Program-made: the position numbers and the translations under genes | The notes under the pieces: generated by a model | What the model was told of the DNA's origin: nothing | Databases searched by the model: none | Seen by the model: the letters and a program-made list of their open reading frames with translations, nothing else | NCBI GenBank assembly: GCA_016165875.1 | Contig: JABBOT010000080.1 | Span: 7,300,759 to 7,364,758 of the forward strand | Length of the DNA: 64,000 bases | Source: Acanthopleura granulata | Lineage: Eukaryota > Mollusca > Polyplacophora > Chitonida > Chitonidae | Reading direction: 5' to 3' | Shown: positions 10,681 to 21,591 of the stretch, piece by piece | Numbering within the stretch: position 1 is the stretch's first letter | Layout of the letters: every line of letters starts with the position of its first letter

Positions 10681-11874
10681 AAACTCAGTTAGGCGGAAAA
10701 TGAGATCTCCTGGAAGATAATGTGAGTTGAACAATATTGATGAGGGTAATAGGAAAGGCTTCCGTCTGACCCCTATCCCCGGGGTCCAGATGGACGCTGC
10801 GATAAAAACATAGGACAGGCTTCTCCGTGATTTCTCTCAAACTCAGAAACTTGGCGGCAAAAACAGTCGTCAGCACCTGGTGACAAATTTAGATCATGGG
10901 ACACAAAAATACAATAACGTTCCCATGAAGCCTGGTTTGCAATGTCCTCGATAATAGGAGTGTATAATATGTGACAGCAATATAATGATAAAAGTTACAT
11001 GGTATCTTGTTATATCTTGCACAGGTTTTGCACGTTTTCTGAAAAATTAAATGCTTGTTCGTTCCATTTTCTACACACCCTCAAATGAATCGCTGTATGA
11101 GAAGTATCTTTGAGAGCTCTGGATATTGAGACAGGCGTGATAACCGTAAGTGATGCCAAGGCGAAATGAAGCAAACGTTATTCACGATACAGTAATCACG
11201 TCTAGATAACTGCAGTAAAAATACGATTTGATTTAGGAATAGGAGAACAATCTAGTCCATTGCAATCAACGAGAATAGAACCTTCCGAATTTTTAGTTAG
11301 CTTATCTTGCAAAAGTTCGACTCACTCGACGTTGGATCGTCTGGTTGTTACAAACAGCGTTACAATTGTTTCTGAAAGCATGTGGAAATTTATTCAGAAC
11401 AGGTATAACTAAATACTGATGCCTGTCATTCCATAGTTGCTGGAGTTTACGCTGAGCACTTCCACCACAAATCACGACGACTCTGTTGAAAATTGACTAG
11501 AACTCACACAGTGCCGAGAAAAACAGTTCCAATGGCATGGCTTCTCGAAAAGATCTATACATCCATGATATAGGTACTGATCAGTGATTTGATGATGTTA
11601 GTTGACGAGAAGTCTGCCGGGAAGTCAGGTCACGTCCGACAAAGTTTGAAGTTAAACGGAGATGACCAAGAGAGCATCAGTTTGGTGGCGCGGGACATGA
11701 ATGCTGACTATATTGGTCACAGCGGAACTGCCATGTCTTGAAGGCCGCTCAATGAGTACAGATTTTAAATTTGGTGCTCTTTGAGTTTAAAGGAGTAGTG
11801 TTGCGGTTCTATTTTTTACCTTAATTGAAGCAAGGTGAAATGACCCCGATGCCTCACACTAATGCAAGTTTAAG
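10681..11874. other. No recognisable feature
   Basis: Ordinary AT-rich sequence without a supported ORF, repeat or RNA. Confidence 0.45.
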
Positions 11875-12016
11875 CCCAGCTCATGCGAGCGTGCGAGCTG
11901 CGACTGGTCGTGGGTTTCCCCCAAGCTCTCCCCGGTATCCTTCCACCATAATGCTGGCCACCATCGTATAAGTGAAATATTCTTGAATACAGCGTAAAAC
12001 ACAAATCAAATAAAAG
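11875..12016 (+). mobile_element. SINE 3' portion, plus orientation
   Basis: The sequence follows the family body from agctcatgcgagcg through cgtgggtttcccccaagctc, ccaccataatgctggccacc and cgtataagtgaaatattctt to the tail caaatcaaataaaa. An internal segment is deleted near the left end. It abuts the LTR-like element that starts about 70 bp to the right. Confidence 0.85.
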
Positions 12017-12083
12017 AATACATTTCAGAAAATGAAAAATGCATTTAACACCAAAACTTGAGAGAAGAAAATCCCACATCGTT

Positions 12084-13062
12084 TGTCTAAGGGTACCTCT
12101 ATCGGAGAGGAAAAATGATAAACAAATAGCTTGTTTACCTCGCAGCCAGCAACATGCCTTACACAAGATTAAACAAAGAAACACGAAGACGCTTGACAAA
12201 GTTCAATATATATATTTGAACAAACAGACAAATAGTACAACTGATAATAACATACAAAAACAATACAGATATTTATAAAAATATATACATAGTTTCTTAC
12301 TGATGAGAGCGTCCAAATGCGGGTGGAATATTCCGATAGTCACTCCAGGTAAATATAGAATCCACAGTTCTTGGGAATTCTCGAACTGAAGGATGACAGT
12401 CCTAAAAACAGCAGTGAGCACGGCACGTCGACCATGATATGTATCGTACTCCCCTGCAAAGTGCAATTTTCCTGGGCGGACGGGTTGACAATAGCGTCCG
12501 TGATGCAGAGCGGGCGATGTATGTTTCAGTCGTCGTAAGTATACACAAATTCACTTTCAGGATAAACAGGGATGAAATGTAAGTAATCGCACAGAGGCAC
12601 AAAGAGCGATACAAGCACCAGAAGAGGGTCTCAAACAAAACAGCAAGTGGCGTGACACAATCTCACAAAATGCTACGTACATATAAAATGAGGTATGTCG
12701 AATGGCATGAAAGCCGATATCTCGAAATCCCACAAAATCCTTCACGTGCATATGACTGCTCTCAAGTGGACTTGAGTAAAATGACTGCGCACTTACAACT
12801 TCCTCGATCATATTTATAGATTAAGGGAACGAATATTCTCGATGGTTTGATCGTAAACATGTTTACAACATGGGTACATCTTTCCAGTATGTACGCTCTA
12901 TATACAATGACACGAAACTGATAAACACAGAAGTCGCGAGAACATACGAGTTAATACCAGCGCGGCCTATAATGTACACAGTGGTGAAAATGTAAGCCAG
13001 ACACTGACCCGGTTACCGCAGAAAAGATATCATACAATATTTTAAAGACAGGGTTCGTAACA
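12084..13062 (-). mobile_element. LTR-like element, minus copy (about 980 bp)
   Basis: Read on the minus strand it starts TGTTACGAACCCTGTC and ends ...GGTACCCTTAGACA, the TG..CA pattern of long terminal repeats. The whole length aligns in reverse to 15824-16824, for example gcatcacggacgct and ggacgggttgacaata words and the gatgacag/ttctcgaactg region. No primer-binding site, polypurine tract, protease or reverse transcriptase follows, so if it is an LTR it is solo. Flanking 5-mers do not match as a target duplication. A 78-codon frame (12638-12402) is shared with the other copy. Confidence 0.5.
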
Positions 13063-13769
13063 TTACCTTGAGTGGTGCTAATGTGGCATTTTCTATTTTG
13101 AGGCGCAATGTTTACTAGTTTGTATATGCCAAATGAAAACACGTCTTCTTAAATGGCGTGAGCATAATTTAGAGTTCCTATGCGGTTGCAAATTGTCTCA
13201 TCGCATGGTAATTATCCATTTTTGTTGCACAGAGAGGTCGAACGGAAAGTCATGAAAACTAATCCCATGGTAGTTCGATGAGTCATTAGCCCAGTTGATG
13301 GCCGCACTATGACGTCATACACTGGGGGTCATCAGGGGCAAATAAGTGCGTGGACAAAAAAATCTTTTACGCATCTCGCTCTATCGGCCTTAAAAAGTAT
13401 ATTTTTAAAATGTCTAGGGTTTTTTCTTCTTTAAGTCACTTCGGTTCCGTATTTGAGCTGCCCCCTACTGTGCCAATCAAAAATTGATCAACTGGAACCG
13501 TTTATCTCAAAAATTTATGTTAAGTGTTAGAGGAAGAGTGCTCGGCTGTTTCATTGCATCTTTTCGCTAAACTAACCACTGTGTTGCTCTTTTTTTTATC
13601 CAATGGAACCACAGCTCGGAGAAGGCTTTTATTTCATTCTTGGTACATTTATATGTATTTTTGAGATCTTTTATACCTTCTTAATTTCTTCATTTTGAAC
13701 TGAGCACGTGCAAGTATGCATAGGGACATTGTTGAATCAACCGAGCGCCTAACCAAAAGTCAGCTAGTC
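13063..13769. other. No supported gene; one CRE-type palindrome
   Basis: Contains TGACGTCA at 13310-13317, an 8-bp palindrome identical to the CREB/ATF site core. One isolated 8-mer is weak evidence. No ORF is supported. Confidence 0.3.
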
Positions 13770-14260
13770 TGATTGAGGAACCAGACGCTCGGGACACAAA
13801 CAAATGACATGATTATCTTTACATCATTTGAAGTGCCCCTGGGTAGACTACAAGTGGAAGGAAATCAGTGTGAGACGGGCTCAGGGCTATGCATAAGGGG
13901 TATTCCACCACTGGGTGTCGGTTTGCAACATTGGCATATGGGATGACTTATTACTATTCATCATATATAAATAGAATATCTCTTCAGACACTGCAAGGAA
14001 TGTCCAAGGAATTGTACATGAATGTCTCTAAAGCCGTGTACTTCGCACTCCTCGCGCTCTACCCCTCCTCTCCCGCCTCCGCCAGACTACGAAGAACAGC
14101 GAACATTTTCCACCTAAGGACTTACATGTCAGAATAGTGCATTGCACGTCCCATTTTAACCAGACTACATAGACAGATGGACAATGGTCAAAAGAGAGTA
14201 TTTTAGGAACGCACTGAAGAGAAAGTGGAGAAAGGCCTGAAGGTTATAAAACGTATTTCA
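13770..14260. repeat. Segmental repeat part P, unit 1 copy
   Basis: Aligns with 29400-29790. Shared runs include attgaggaaccagac, ttacatcat, ccaccagtgggtgtc-like words, ttgccacattggcatatg and atgacttattac. A TATA-like catatataaatag at about 13963-13975 is altered in the other copy. The C-rich ctcccgcctccgccagac tract (about 14066-14085) is also partly shared. The function is unknown; it marks the left edge of the repeat unit. Confidence 0.7.
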
Positions 14261-14689
14261 AACGTGGCTGAAGTCGAAGAGTGTCCTTAAAATGGGAAAG
14301 ACACAAGAGCGATATTGTTTTCAGGTTATCACAGAACAACTTCCCTCTAATACACAGTATAATTGGGAAAAGATGCCAAGGAACATCTAAATAAAGGAAT
14401 ACCGATAACAATAGAAGAATAGTTAGAAAGTCACAATAATACGGGAAACATATATTGTTATTAATTGCTTCTGTCTTCTTATTTTATCCGACGGAAAAAA
14501 AATATTTTTACATTTGGATGTTGTAGGCATTGTGGACATCGTCACTTCAAAAGACATTTGAAAAGGATCGCAAAATGAAAAACAGAAAACGCGTCCACAA
14601 GACGACAGATGTATATAAAAATATATAAAAATTTCGCAAAATTCGCTTAAAAGGAAAGCTATAAAAATATGGTTTTCAATTCTGGTCTC
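14261..14689. other. No recognisable feature
   Basis: Between parts P and Q of unit 1. An 89-codon minus ORF (14423-14692) is unsupported. Confidence 0.4.
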
Positions 14690-14833
14690 CATGATACGTT
14701 TCTGATATAAAACCCTAAAGTTACATTGGCTTTGTGCCTCCTGAGTAAAGGCAGACGAATTACAGAAAGCCAGGCTTCAAAATGTAATATCATACTTAAA
14801 CTAAATCATAGAAAAGCTAGGCACCCTACTTAC

Positions 14834-14849
14834 CCTCCTCGTCGGCCAT
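14834..14849 (-). CDS. Candidate 16-nt first coding exon (M-A-D-E-E-), unit 1
   Basis: On the minus strand the ATG sits in a strong initiation context (caagATGG: A at -3, G at +4) and is followed after 16 nt by a near-consensus donor, G|GTAAGT. Without splicing the frame stops at once (GGT AAG TAG), so the ATG only makes sense if spliced. The homologous block in unit 2 has the same 16-nt exon length, the same phase and the same upstream cgtcaag, although three of the five encoded residues differ. I could not find the next exon. The protein is unknown. Confidence 0.45.
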
Positions 14850-14883
14850 CTTGACGTTGATTTACATCCCATTGTCGTTAGGC

Positions 14884-14895
14884 TGATTATAAAAC
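14884..14895 (-). promoter_or_regulatory. TATA-like box upstream of the unit 1 first exon
   Basis: The minus strand reads gttttataatc about 35-45 bp before the candidate ATG, and the same string is kept in unit 2 at 21580-21591. A real TATA box at this spacing would imply a very short 5' leader, so this is tentative. Confidence 0.3.
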
Positions 14896-15823
14896 CACGT
14901 CATGTACTACAATGTTTTGTGGGGCTTGGCAGCGTTCTGCTCTGTTAGAATCAGACACTCGAGTTATGTCTGAAGGTGACGAGTACACAGTGGCATATTC
15001 AACCTGTGCGAGGATACAAATGAACCGACCTCCAAACCCTGGCGACATCTGAAGAGTTTGTATTGTCGTACGTCGTAGGCTGTGGGAGTAATAGGATCAA
15101 GGAATATGCATCCTCAAGCACTTGTGCACGAAGAACAGATTGCGGAAAACTGAGGTAAACAAAGGAGTCGAAAACATTGCACGCTGCCTTATATTTAGAT
15201 AATGAACGAAACAACAGCTTTATTAAACGCTCTTGCGCTCATGAAGTTAAGGTTGTTTGGGTTATTTTTAGTGACGGTGGGCACGGTTCAACTCCTCGGG
15301 AAGCTCATTGAAACCCACTGTTTTAGACAAATAATTAAAAGAAAATCATAAATATTAAGTAATATCTATATATAATATCTATTATTATCTTCCTGTGTCA
15401 TATATGTGAACATTTGCATAGTTTCATATGAATGACTTACCTTAGAGAGATGCCCATGGCTAGTTGATTTATAGCAAAGTTTATGTCAAATTTCAAACAA
15501 ACCGAAACGTTACATAAACGTTGCATTGAAAAATTTGTGATTGCAGGCGACAGCGTATTCTTGGTGGCCTTTATAAGAATTAATGGCCCAAGCCTTCACA
15601 GTATATACATATAGTCGCCGCGGCCATAGCTGCCGCTGTTTGATGTAGGACTGCCTCAGTTAGAACTTGGACGGCAATAGTCTCAAGACAGCCCCAATAT
15701 TATCCCCTAGGAAGTCGTCTGCTGCTAATGGCTTGCAATTCGTCACAGAGCAGAACACTAAATCCAATGATAAAAAACACTTAGAGTAGAGAATAGTGAA
15801 TAACAGTGTATTCCTAATGTAAT

Positions 15824-16824
15824 TGTTACGAACCCTGTCTTTAAAGTATTGTATTGTATTTTTAATTTTTTTTCTTTGGCGCTAACAGGATCAGTGTCTG
15901 ACGTTCATTTTCCCATCTGTGCACGTTATAGCCTGCACTGGAGTTCAGTAGTGTGTTCGCGAGGTTTTATGAGTTTTGTGTCATTGTACATAGAGCGTAC
16001 ATCCTGGATAGATGTGGTTGTGTTGTAAACATGTTTATAAACAAACCATCCATAATTTTCTTTACTTTAGCCTATTTTTATGAGCGACGAAGATGTAAAA
16101 TTCACAGATATTTGTTCGTGTGCACTTGAGAGCAGTCATATTTACGCCTGTACACTTTGAAGGATTTTGTGGGATTTGGAGATATCGGCTTTCATGCTGT
16201 TCGGCATATGTCAATTTGTACTCCTTTTCGGAACACAGCACTTTGTGAGCTTGTGTTCCGCCATTTGATAGTTTGTTTGAGACGTTCTTTTGGAGCTTGT
16301 ATAGCTCATTGCTTCTTTGTGTGATTACGTACATTTCATCCCTGTTTACCCAGAAAGTGACTTTGTGTATATTTCCGAAGAGTGAAACATACATCGCCCG
16401 CTCGGCATCACGGACGCTATTGTCAACCCGTTCGCCCAGGAAAGTTGCACTTTGCCGGGGAGTTGGATATATACCATCGTCGGCGTACCGTACCCACTGC
16501 TGTTTTCATTTCCAAGAATTTCCAAGAACTGTGGATTCTATATTTACCTGGACTGGCTCGCCTTTGGAAGCCGAAGTATCCCATCCGAATCTCGACGCTG
16601 TCATCAGTAAGGGACTACATATTTTTGTAATTATCTGTATTGTTTTTGTATGTTATTGTCAGTTGTACTATTTGTCTGATTTGTTCAAATACGTATTGTA
16701 TTGCACTTACTCAAATGTCTTCGTGTTTCTTTGTTTCATCCTGTGTAAGGCCTCTCGCTGTCTGAGAACTTGACAAGCCATTTGTTTATCATTTTTCCTC
16801 TCCGATAGTGGTACCCTTACAACA
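15824..16824 (+). mobile_element. LTR-like element, plus copy (1001 bp)
   Basis: Starts TGTTACGAACCCTGTC and ends GTACCCTTACAACA. It aligns over its length with the reverse complement of 12084-13062, at roughly three-quarters identity by eye. It interrupts the Q to R continuity of unit 1: in unit 2 the flanking homologous parts are directly adjacent near 22420. That supports insertion into unit 1 after the units formed. A 166-codon ORF (16273-16773) lies within it. There is no internal retroelement region beside it, so a solo LTR is the best guess. Confidence 0.55.
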
Positions 16825-17079
16825 ATGTACCTCTCTGTTTACAACAGATATCTTAGTTTGTATAGACAATTAATATTTCCGTGTATAGACATTAATAGAT
16901 CCATTTATAGTAGTGTACACCAAGCATTCATAGAACGTTTGGTATTTAATTCATGAAAGCTCAGGAGAATTTTTCTTCAAATTGTATGTGAAAAATATTC
17001 CAGATAATGCTACTCATAACTGACGATAGACACTGTATGCCCAGATCCTCACATCGACATTAACCATAGATGTGCTAAT
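16825..17079. other. No recognisable feature
   Basis: Short stretch between the LTR-like element and the resumption of homology to unit 2. It was probably carried in with the insertion or has diverged beyond recognition. Confidence 0.35.
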
Positions 17080-17931
17080 AGTCAATATATAACATTGCAC
17101 AGCACATGAAAGCGGAAACGAAAGTTTCTCTGTATATGGCTAAAGTCATTTACAACGAACAATTCGGTGTACCACATGTATGCGTGATATTGCGCATTTT
17201 CATATAAAGCAAAACGTAGCAAAACCTCCAGTGCAGTGCACGTCCAACAAGGAACATTTTCCCGCCTAAAGCAATTCGGGTCCAAGCTGTGTGATTTATT
17301 TTTCATTCCTACCCTTGAGCTTCTTTTTTGGACCACCTGGGATTTTTTGGGATGTGCATGTAGTACTCTTGTATAACAAGTAGTCACAGCATTGTTACTC
17401 AGTATTGACCAACAGCAGTCATTCCAGTGGAGAGAAGAACGACATTCCTTGGGCAATTTTGAGCAGCGAGTTTTGTCCGTTTGTGAGGGTTTTGTTTGAT
17501 AGCCGCATCATCTTAGCTGGGAAATGACACTCACACTATACAACCATATGCAAGTAGCTCATGGCTAGGTCCCAGCGCTGCCATCCCAGGCGCCGCTTAT
17601 AAAGCTTTCCATGATGAACAACTAATTGGTCCATTACCAGAGATTACATTGACTCCTTAAATTTTCAAATGCTCTAGAGGCGGATTCGTGCTGTTAATTG
17701 ACGCCTCGATACATAATACCCGGTTCTATTGCACAGCACTAACACCAGGATGTAACAAAAATAAAGTGTATCTGGCAAGAAGACAAAGAGTTCTGAACGT
17801 GTGCCGACACGAGTTTTACCCAATCAGCCGTCAGGTCTGAGTATGGTTTAATGTATATGCTTCTTCATTTATTTTAATGTTTTAGGTTGAATATAATTCA
17901 AAAATCATTTCAGTTGGTCACGTTGGACAAA

Positions 17932-18035
17932 CAGCTGTTTCTGTTGATTTCCTTATAAATTTGTCCGCTGCTCAAGGATGATGTATCGAACAGCCTTCTA
18001 GGATTAAAACCAGGATGCGACTTACTGCACCGTGA
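17932..18035 (+). pseudogene. Copy of a conserved ~34-codon frame, nonsense-mutated (unit 1)
   Basis: The frame encoding VDFLINLSAAQG aligns without indels to the ORFs at 24286-24389 (unit 2) and 31083-31189 (unit 3) and ends at the same TGA. Here the codon that is TGG in unit 2 is TGA, so the frame is broken mid-way. The final TGA lies inside TGACGTCA (18033-18040). Either this is an old terminal exon or the block is conserved for another reason. The product is unknown. Confidence 0.3.
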
Positions 18036-18934
18036 CGTCATTCCCTGGAGGCCACGACGGACAATAAGAACTGTTTGTGTGTTTAATGTCTGTGACACCG
18101 TTTAAGGCCCTTCCTTCCGCTGATCCAGCGTTGATTTTGGGCACTAATATAAAGCCACAATAACAGTTTGCGTAAACACTTTAATAACTCAGGACTCGTC
18201 ACTGTGACGCCATACCGGTGAGACTCTAGGAGACCTCTTTTTCGTAAGGAAGTATGTCATCTTCGCTGTCATAACAATCAGTGATAACATTCAGGCAAAA
18301 ACACAACTTGATCAGCTGTGAATTGGTTAGATGATGAAAGGATTTTTAAATCAGATCGGAGATTACAACCATTTTGGGACCTACTATAGGCGAAACGGAC
18401 CGAGTGATGAAAAATTCAGGAATCTGTTAATGACAAGTTGGAAGAAATTACGATAAAATAAAAATAAACTTTGAATGTATTTTTGTGCGGACTTAATACT
18501 CTATGTTTTACTAACAAAACTTGTTCAAATTCTATGATGTAAACAAATAAAATGGCAAAAGAAAAATGATCAGATCAATAAAATATATAAATTGGAGCAA
18601 AAGAATGTAATGGAAATATGGGGTAATATTATAAAAATGCTGGCTTCATTCGGCATGTCCGCTGCCCATAGGCCTGCAAATCAATTTACAAATTGTTTTA
18701 AATTTATTACAAATGTCTTAAAAAGCAACAGTTATAGCCGGCGAGAGCGGAAAGTAAGACATTAGGGTATCTGAACTATGGAAGTTGTACACATTATATT
18801 AACGGTACATGTTAACAACTTCATGTGGGTATCTAGTTGTTGGTGAGTATTTTGGTTAGATGGTAATCGAAAATCACCAAATACGCATAACGTGACGCGA
18901 CAGACATTTCACTGTTTGTTTTCTTCCATCTCAG

Positions 18935-19186
18935 GCCCCCATGCAGGGATTTATCCAAAGAACTCTACAAACCTGTGTGTTATCAATACAATTTGACAAC
19001 AATCCCGAGGATATTATGCGGCCAACAATGCCCACTACATGTAAACGTCGCCTGACTTGGCGATTGCCAAGTCCCAAATCCCAATCACGCCTCTTTTGAT
19101 GTTAGTATTTTCGCCGGGTTTTTAAACCGCAAGTTCTTAATGGAGCCCTGCTGACCGATTGTGTGGACACCAGCCGTTTGTGCTAA
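18935..19186 (+). pseudogene. Broken homolog of the unit 3 terminal exon
   Basis: Begins after a preserved acceptor (tccatctcag) and ends at a TAA (19184-19186) aligned with the intact copy at 31904-32157. Compared with that copy, a 1-bp insertion after the codons for VINT puts the frame out, and further indels follow. Recognisable remnants are VINT, DNNP, FDVSI and KFLM. It is a decayed member of the local family. Confidence 0.5.
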
Positions 19187-19310
19187 AGGCGGAATTTATT
19201 TTCCAAAGTAGACTGAGTTTGGGGCATGAAACCGTCAAAGAGCTAACATCAAAGGGAACCGTTATAAAATGCAGGCCTCACAATTCTAACATCGTTCACA
19301 AAGTAATTGT

Positions 19311-19398
19311 TAAGTCGTGCGTTTCACGAGATAATTGTGCGATTCTTTTAGTCAATTATCTCGAGGGCACGACTTAGTGAAGATGTCGTGCGCACGAC
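19311..19398. repeat. Foldback (hairpin) repeat with a GTCGTGCGCACGAC palindrome
   Basis: taagtcgtgc followed by acgagataattg (19311-19337) pairs with caattatctcg followed by gcacgactta (19353-19376) around a loop of about 15 nt. Just to the right, 19385-19398 is a perfect 14-bp palindrome with the same gtcgtgc core. CpG-rich cores in AT-rich flanks suggest a foldback or MITE-type repeat. The unit 2 and 3 copies of part R do not show it, so it is probably a later insertion. Confidence 0.6.
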
Positions 19399-20340
19399 TA
19401 ATTTAAAAGAAAAACACACATACAGACGGGAAAATTTAAATACTGTGTTTTTTTTATTACAAATATATTAAACACTTTGCTTCCTGTGAATGTATGCCAT
19501 ACCTGTTGGTTCAGGGTGCGGAAATGCCACCCACGATAAATAACAGCACAGTAATTTCCCGTCCATTATTTGATGTTTTTGGTTCCCTGTACTACGTGTC
19601 TCAATTTGAACCTTATTATTCCAGGTTAATCAAATCGCATGGGATATCTCGGTGTATAATGGGAATAAACGAATGAAACAAAACGCGGTAATAGTGGAGA
19701 AGGCCTCTTTTCTAAACACATCGAAATGCTTTCTAGCCAAAGTTTATTGGGATTTCTATTTGGTATGATAACATCAAAAAGACGGAACACGTTCGGGAAT
19801 ATCTAAAAATTAATTGACCTTTCATTTTAGGCATGCAATTCAAAGTCTTACGCCATATTTGTAGCTCGCATTATACTGTTCCAGACGTATTTTATAGGAT
19901 CAAACCCTTTTTTTCGATAAAATGAAAGGCATGTGTTTTGTGATCAGCTAAAGTTAAATTTCCTTCAGTAACATGGTACATTTATTGTGGTTTCAGCGAC
20001 AGTTTACAGCTGGTGTCTGATTTTGTCTCCATTGTAAAGTCTTCAAGCATCAGTTTCAGGCAATGTTGTCCAGTAAAGCTTTACTGGATCTCTTATAATA
20101 ACCGCAAGGGGAATATTGGGTCTTATGGAGTTATCAGAGGAGTAGACGGGAATGCGGAAAGGCACAACTCATAATTATCATCACATCATAATTAGTGTAT
20201 TGCCACGTGTGATCTCTGACACAACTCATCTTTGTCACTTGTTACACAACGAAACTATTTTATTGACAAACAATTGATCTTAGTTAATGGCTTCTGGAAG
20301 AAACCGTAAGCTGTTAGTTTATTCTTTTTTCAAACTCATT

Positions 20341-21060
20341 ACCCAAAAGTGACCTTGTCAACATTTAATTCCTTTAATACTTTTGTCAATTTCTGTTATA
20401 TTAACCGCATTTTTCGTACAAGTATGATCCTTTGGTACTAACTTCGTGCATAACATCAGTAGTAAACGTCTTCCGTGAACGATTTGTTTTGTTCTAATCT
20501 TTTTGATTTCACGACTGTTTCTGAATGAATCTTCAACTCATTTCCAAAATACGCTATTGAAGATTGCTCTTAGGAGAGTGTTTACTGCATGGGTTTACAT
20601 CTGTGAATAAAAATCAAGAGGAGCTTTTCTCTCCACTCGACACGATCATTCAGGAACCAAATTATGGGTGGTGATGGTCTTGCACAGACGCTTTGCTCAG
20701 TCCACGAGACCCCAGCCCATTTGAGCTTCGGGTTACCACGTATGGATCAACACAAATTGGGTGCAGTACTTAGGTCTTGGTAATGCGCTCCGTGTGTAAA
20801 ACTGTGAAGCACCTTGCAGACAAGACTTTACACAACTGAAATCACCTGCTCTGAGCTGTTAGCAACCGTACAATATCTCCCTGTGATACGTGTATACAGC
20901 TTGATAGCATTCCATTGTCATCCCGATCAAAGGTGGCAAATCACCAAGCGCGCTATTAAAAGACACCAACAGTTTCTGACACAGCTAGGACTAAGACTCC
21001 AGCCTGGTCAATCAAAAAGGGAGGAATTGCGTGTGGTATTAATAACTTTATTCCATAGCA
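20341..21060. repeat. Segmental repeat part S, unit 1 copy
   Basis: Aligns with 34240-35310. Shared words are atacttttgtca, ttccaaaat, tttgctcagtccac/ag, gtgaagcaccttgc, gaaatcacctgctctg, atagcattcca and attaaaagacaccaacagt. In the segment 20838-20930 the frame ITCS.L..Q...PVI.V..IAFHCHP matches the unit 3 ORF with one 3-bp indel; upstream of it the frames are shifted. An 84-codon ORF (20814-21068, non-ATG start) covers it. Unit 2 lacks part S. Confidence 0.7.
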
Positions 21061-21289
21061 ATAGTTGATTTGCTCTTGAATTTCTTCGAGCATTTCAAAT
21101 GGATAACAAAATTAAAAACAGAAAACATCTTAAAACTCCATAGAGAAATATTTAAAAAGGGGAAAACATGAAAATGATGCCAATTTCATGGTTAAATATG
21201 GTCTTAGTTTATTTTTGCTTTATTCTTTAAGTACATGTAATTTCGCAGGACCATGGGTAAACCAGGAAGGCAACAGATGGAAATATTGT
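21061..21289. other. Spacer between units 1 and 2
   Basis: No repeat or ORF is supported; AT-rich. Confidence 0.35.
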
Positions 21290-21497
21290 CTCAAGGATAC
21301 GTTTCTCACGTACAACCCATAACATAAAATAACGCCTTGGTGAAGGCGGACGAATTGTACACAGACAGGCACAGGTGCTTAAATGGTACCGAAAGAACTT
21401 AATGGTACCGGTACGCACTCCATTACTGAAGAGTTTAACTGTATTGGATAACCAATGCCATCTGTAGCATACGTGAAAAGTAAGTCATATTCTTTAC

Positions 21498-21513
21498 CCC
21501 CATTGTCGGTCAT
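21498..21513 (-). CDS. Candidate 16-nt first coding exon (M-T-D-N-G-), unit 2
   Basis: Homologous to 14834-14849: same upstream cgtcaag, ATG with A at -3, 16 coding nt, and a donor in the same phase (G|GTAAAG, weaker than unit 1). Unlike unit 1, the unspliced frame stays open into the intron (to 21379), giving a 60-codon ORF that also extends upstream of this ATG. The conserved ATG-to-donor geometry favours a spliced first exon. No second exon or product is identified. Confidence 0.4.
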
Positions 21514-21579
21514 CTTGACGTTGATTTCCACAGTACCTTGGGGAACCTGATGGTGCAGCAAATCTCATTGCCATGATGC

Positions 21580-21591
21580 TGATTATAAAAC
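21580..21591 (-). promoter_or_regulatory. TATA-like box, unit 2
   Basis: Minus-strand gttttataatc, the same string as in unit 1, lies about 70-75 bp before the candidate ATG. Conservation may simply reflect block homology. Confidence 0.25.

Larger units (their letters stand above)
14690..15765. repeat. Segmental repeat part Q, unit 1 copy
   Basis: Aligns collinearly with 21290-22420. Shared landmarks are gatacgtttct, ggcggacgaatt-like words, catcttgacgttgattt, gattataaaacca, tttgtggggtttggca, ttcaacctgtgcgatgat, gctaattgatttatgac and the ggaagttgtctgc-like right end. It carries the minus-strand first-exon candidate at 14834-14849. Unit 3 appears to lack part Q entirely. Confidence 0.8.
17080..20340. 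repeat. Segmental repeat part R, unit 1 copy
   Basis: Aligns in order with 22420-26490 (unit 2) and 29790-33560 (unit 3). Landmarks are gcaaaacctcc/cagtgca, cattccttgggc, ttagctgggaa, taactaattggtc with attaccagagattaca, gctgttt.tgttgattt, the caccttagtaa-type block, the last-exon homolog and ttattccaggttaatcaa. Unit 1 lacks the 20-bp minisatellite found in units 2 and 3, so it either predates or lost that expansion. Confidence 0.85.

Noticed and set aside
11870..12199. 109-codon minus ORF
   Set aside because: It spans a SINE and the start of the LTR-like element; composite repeat sequence.
13310..13317. TGACGTCA as a CREB promoter element
   Set aside because: A single 8-mer in 64 kb with no gene start nearby is not enough.
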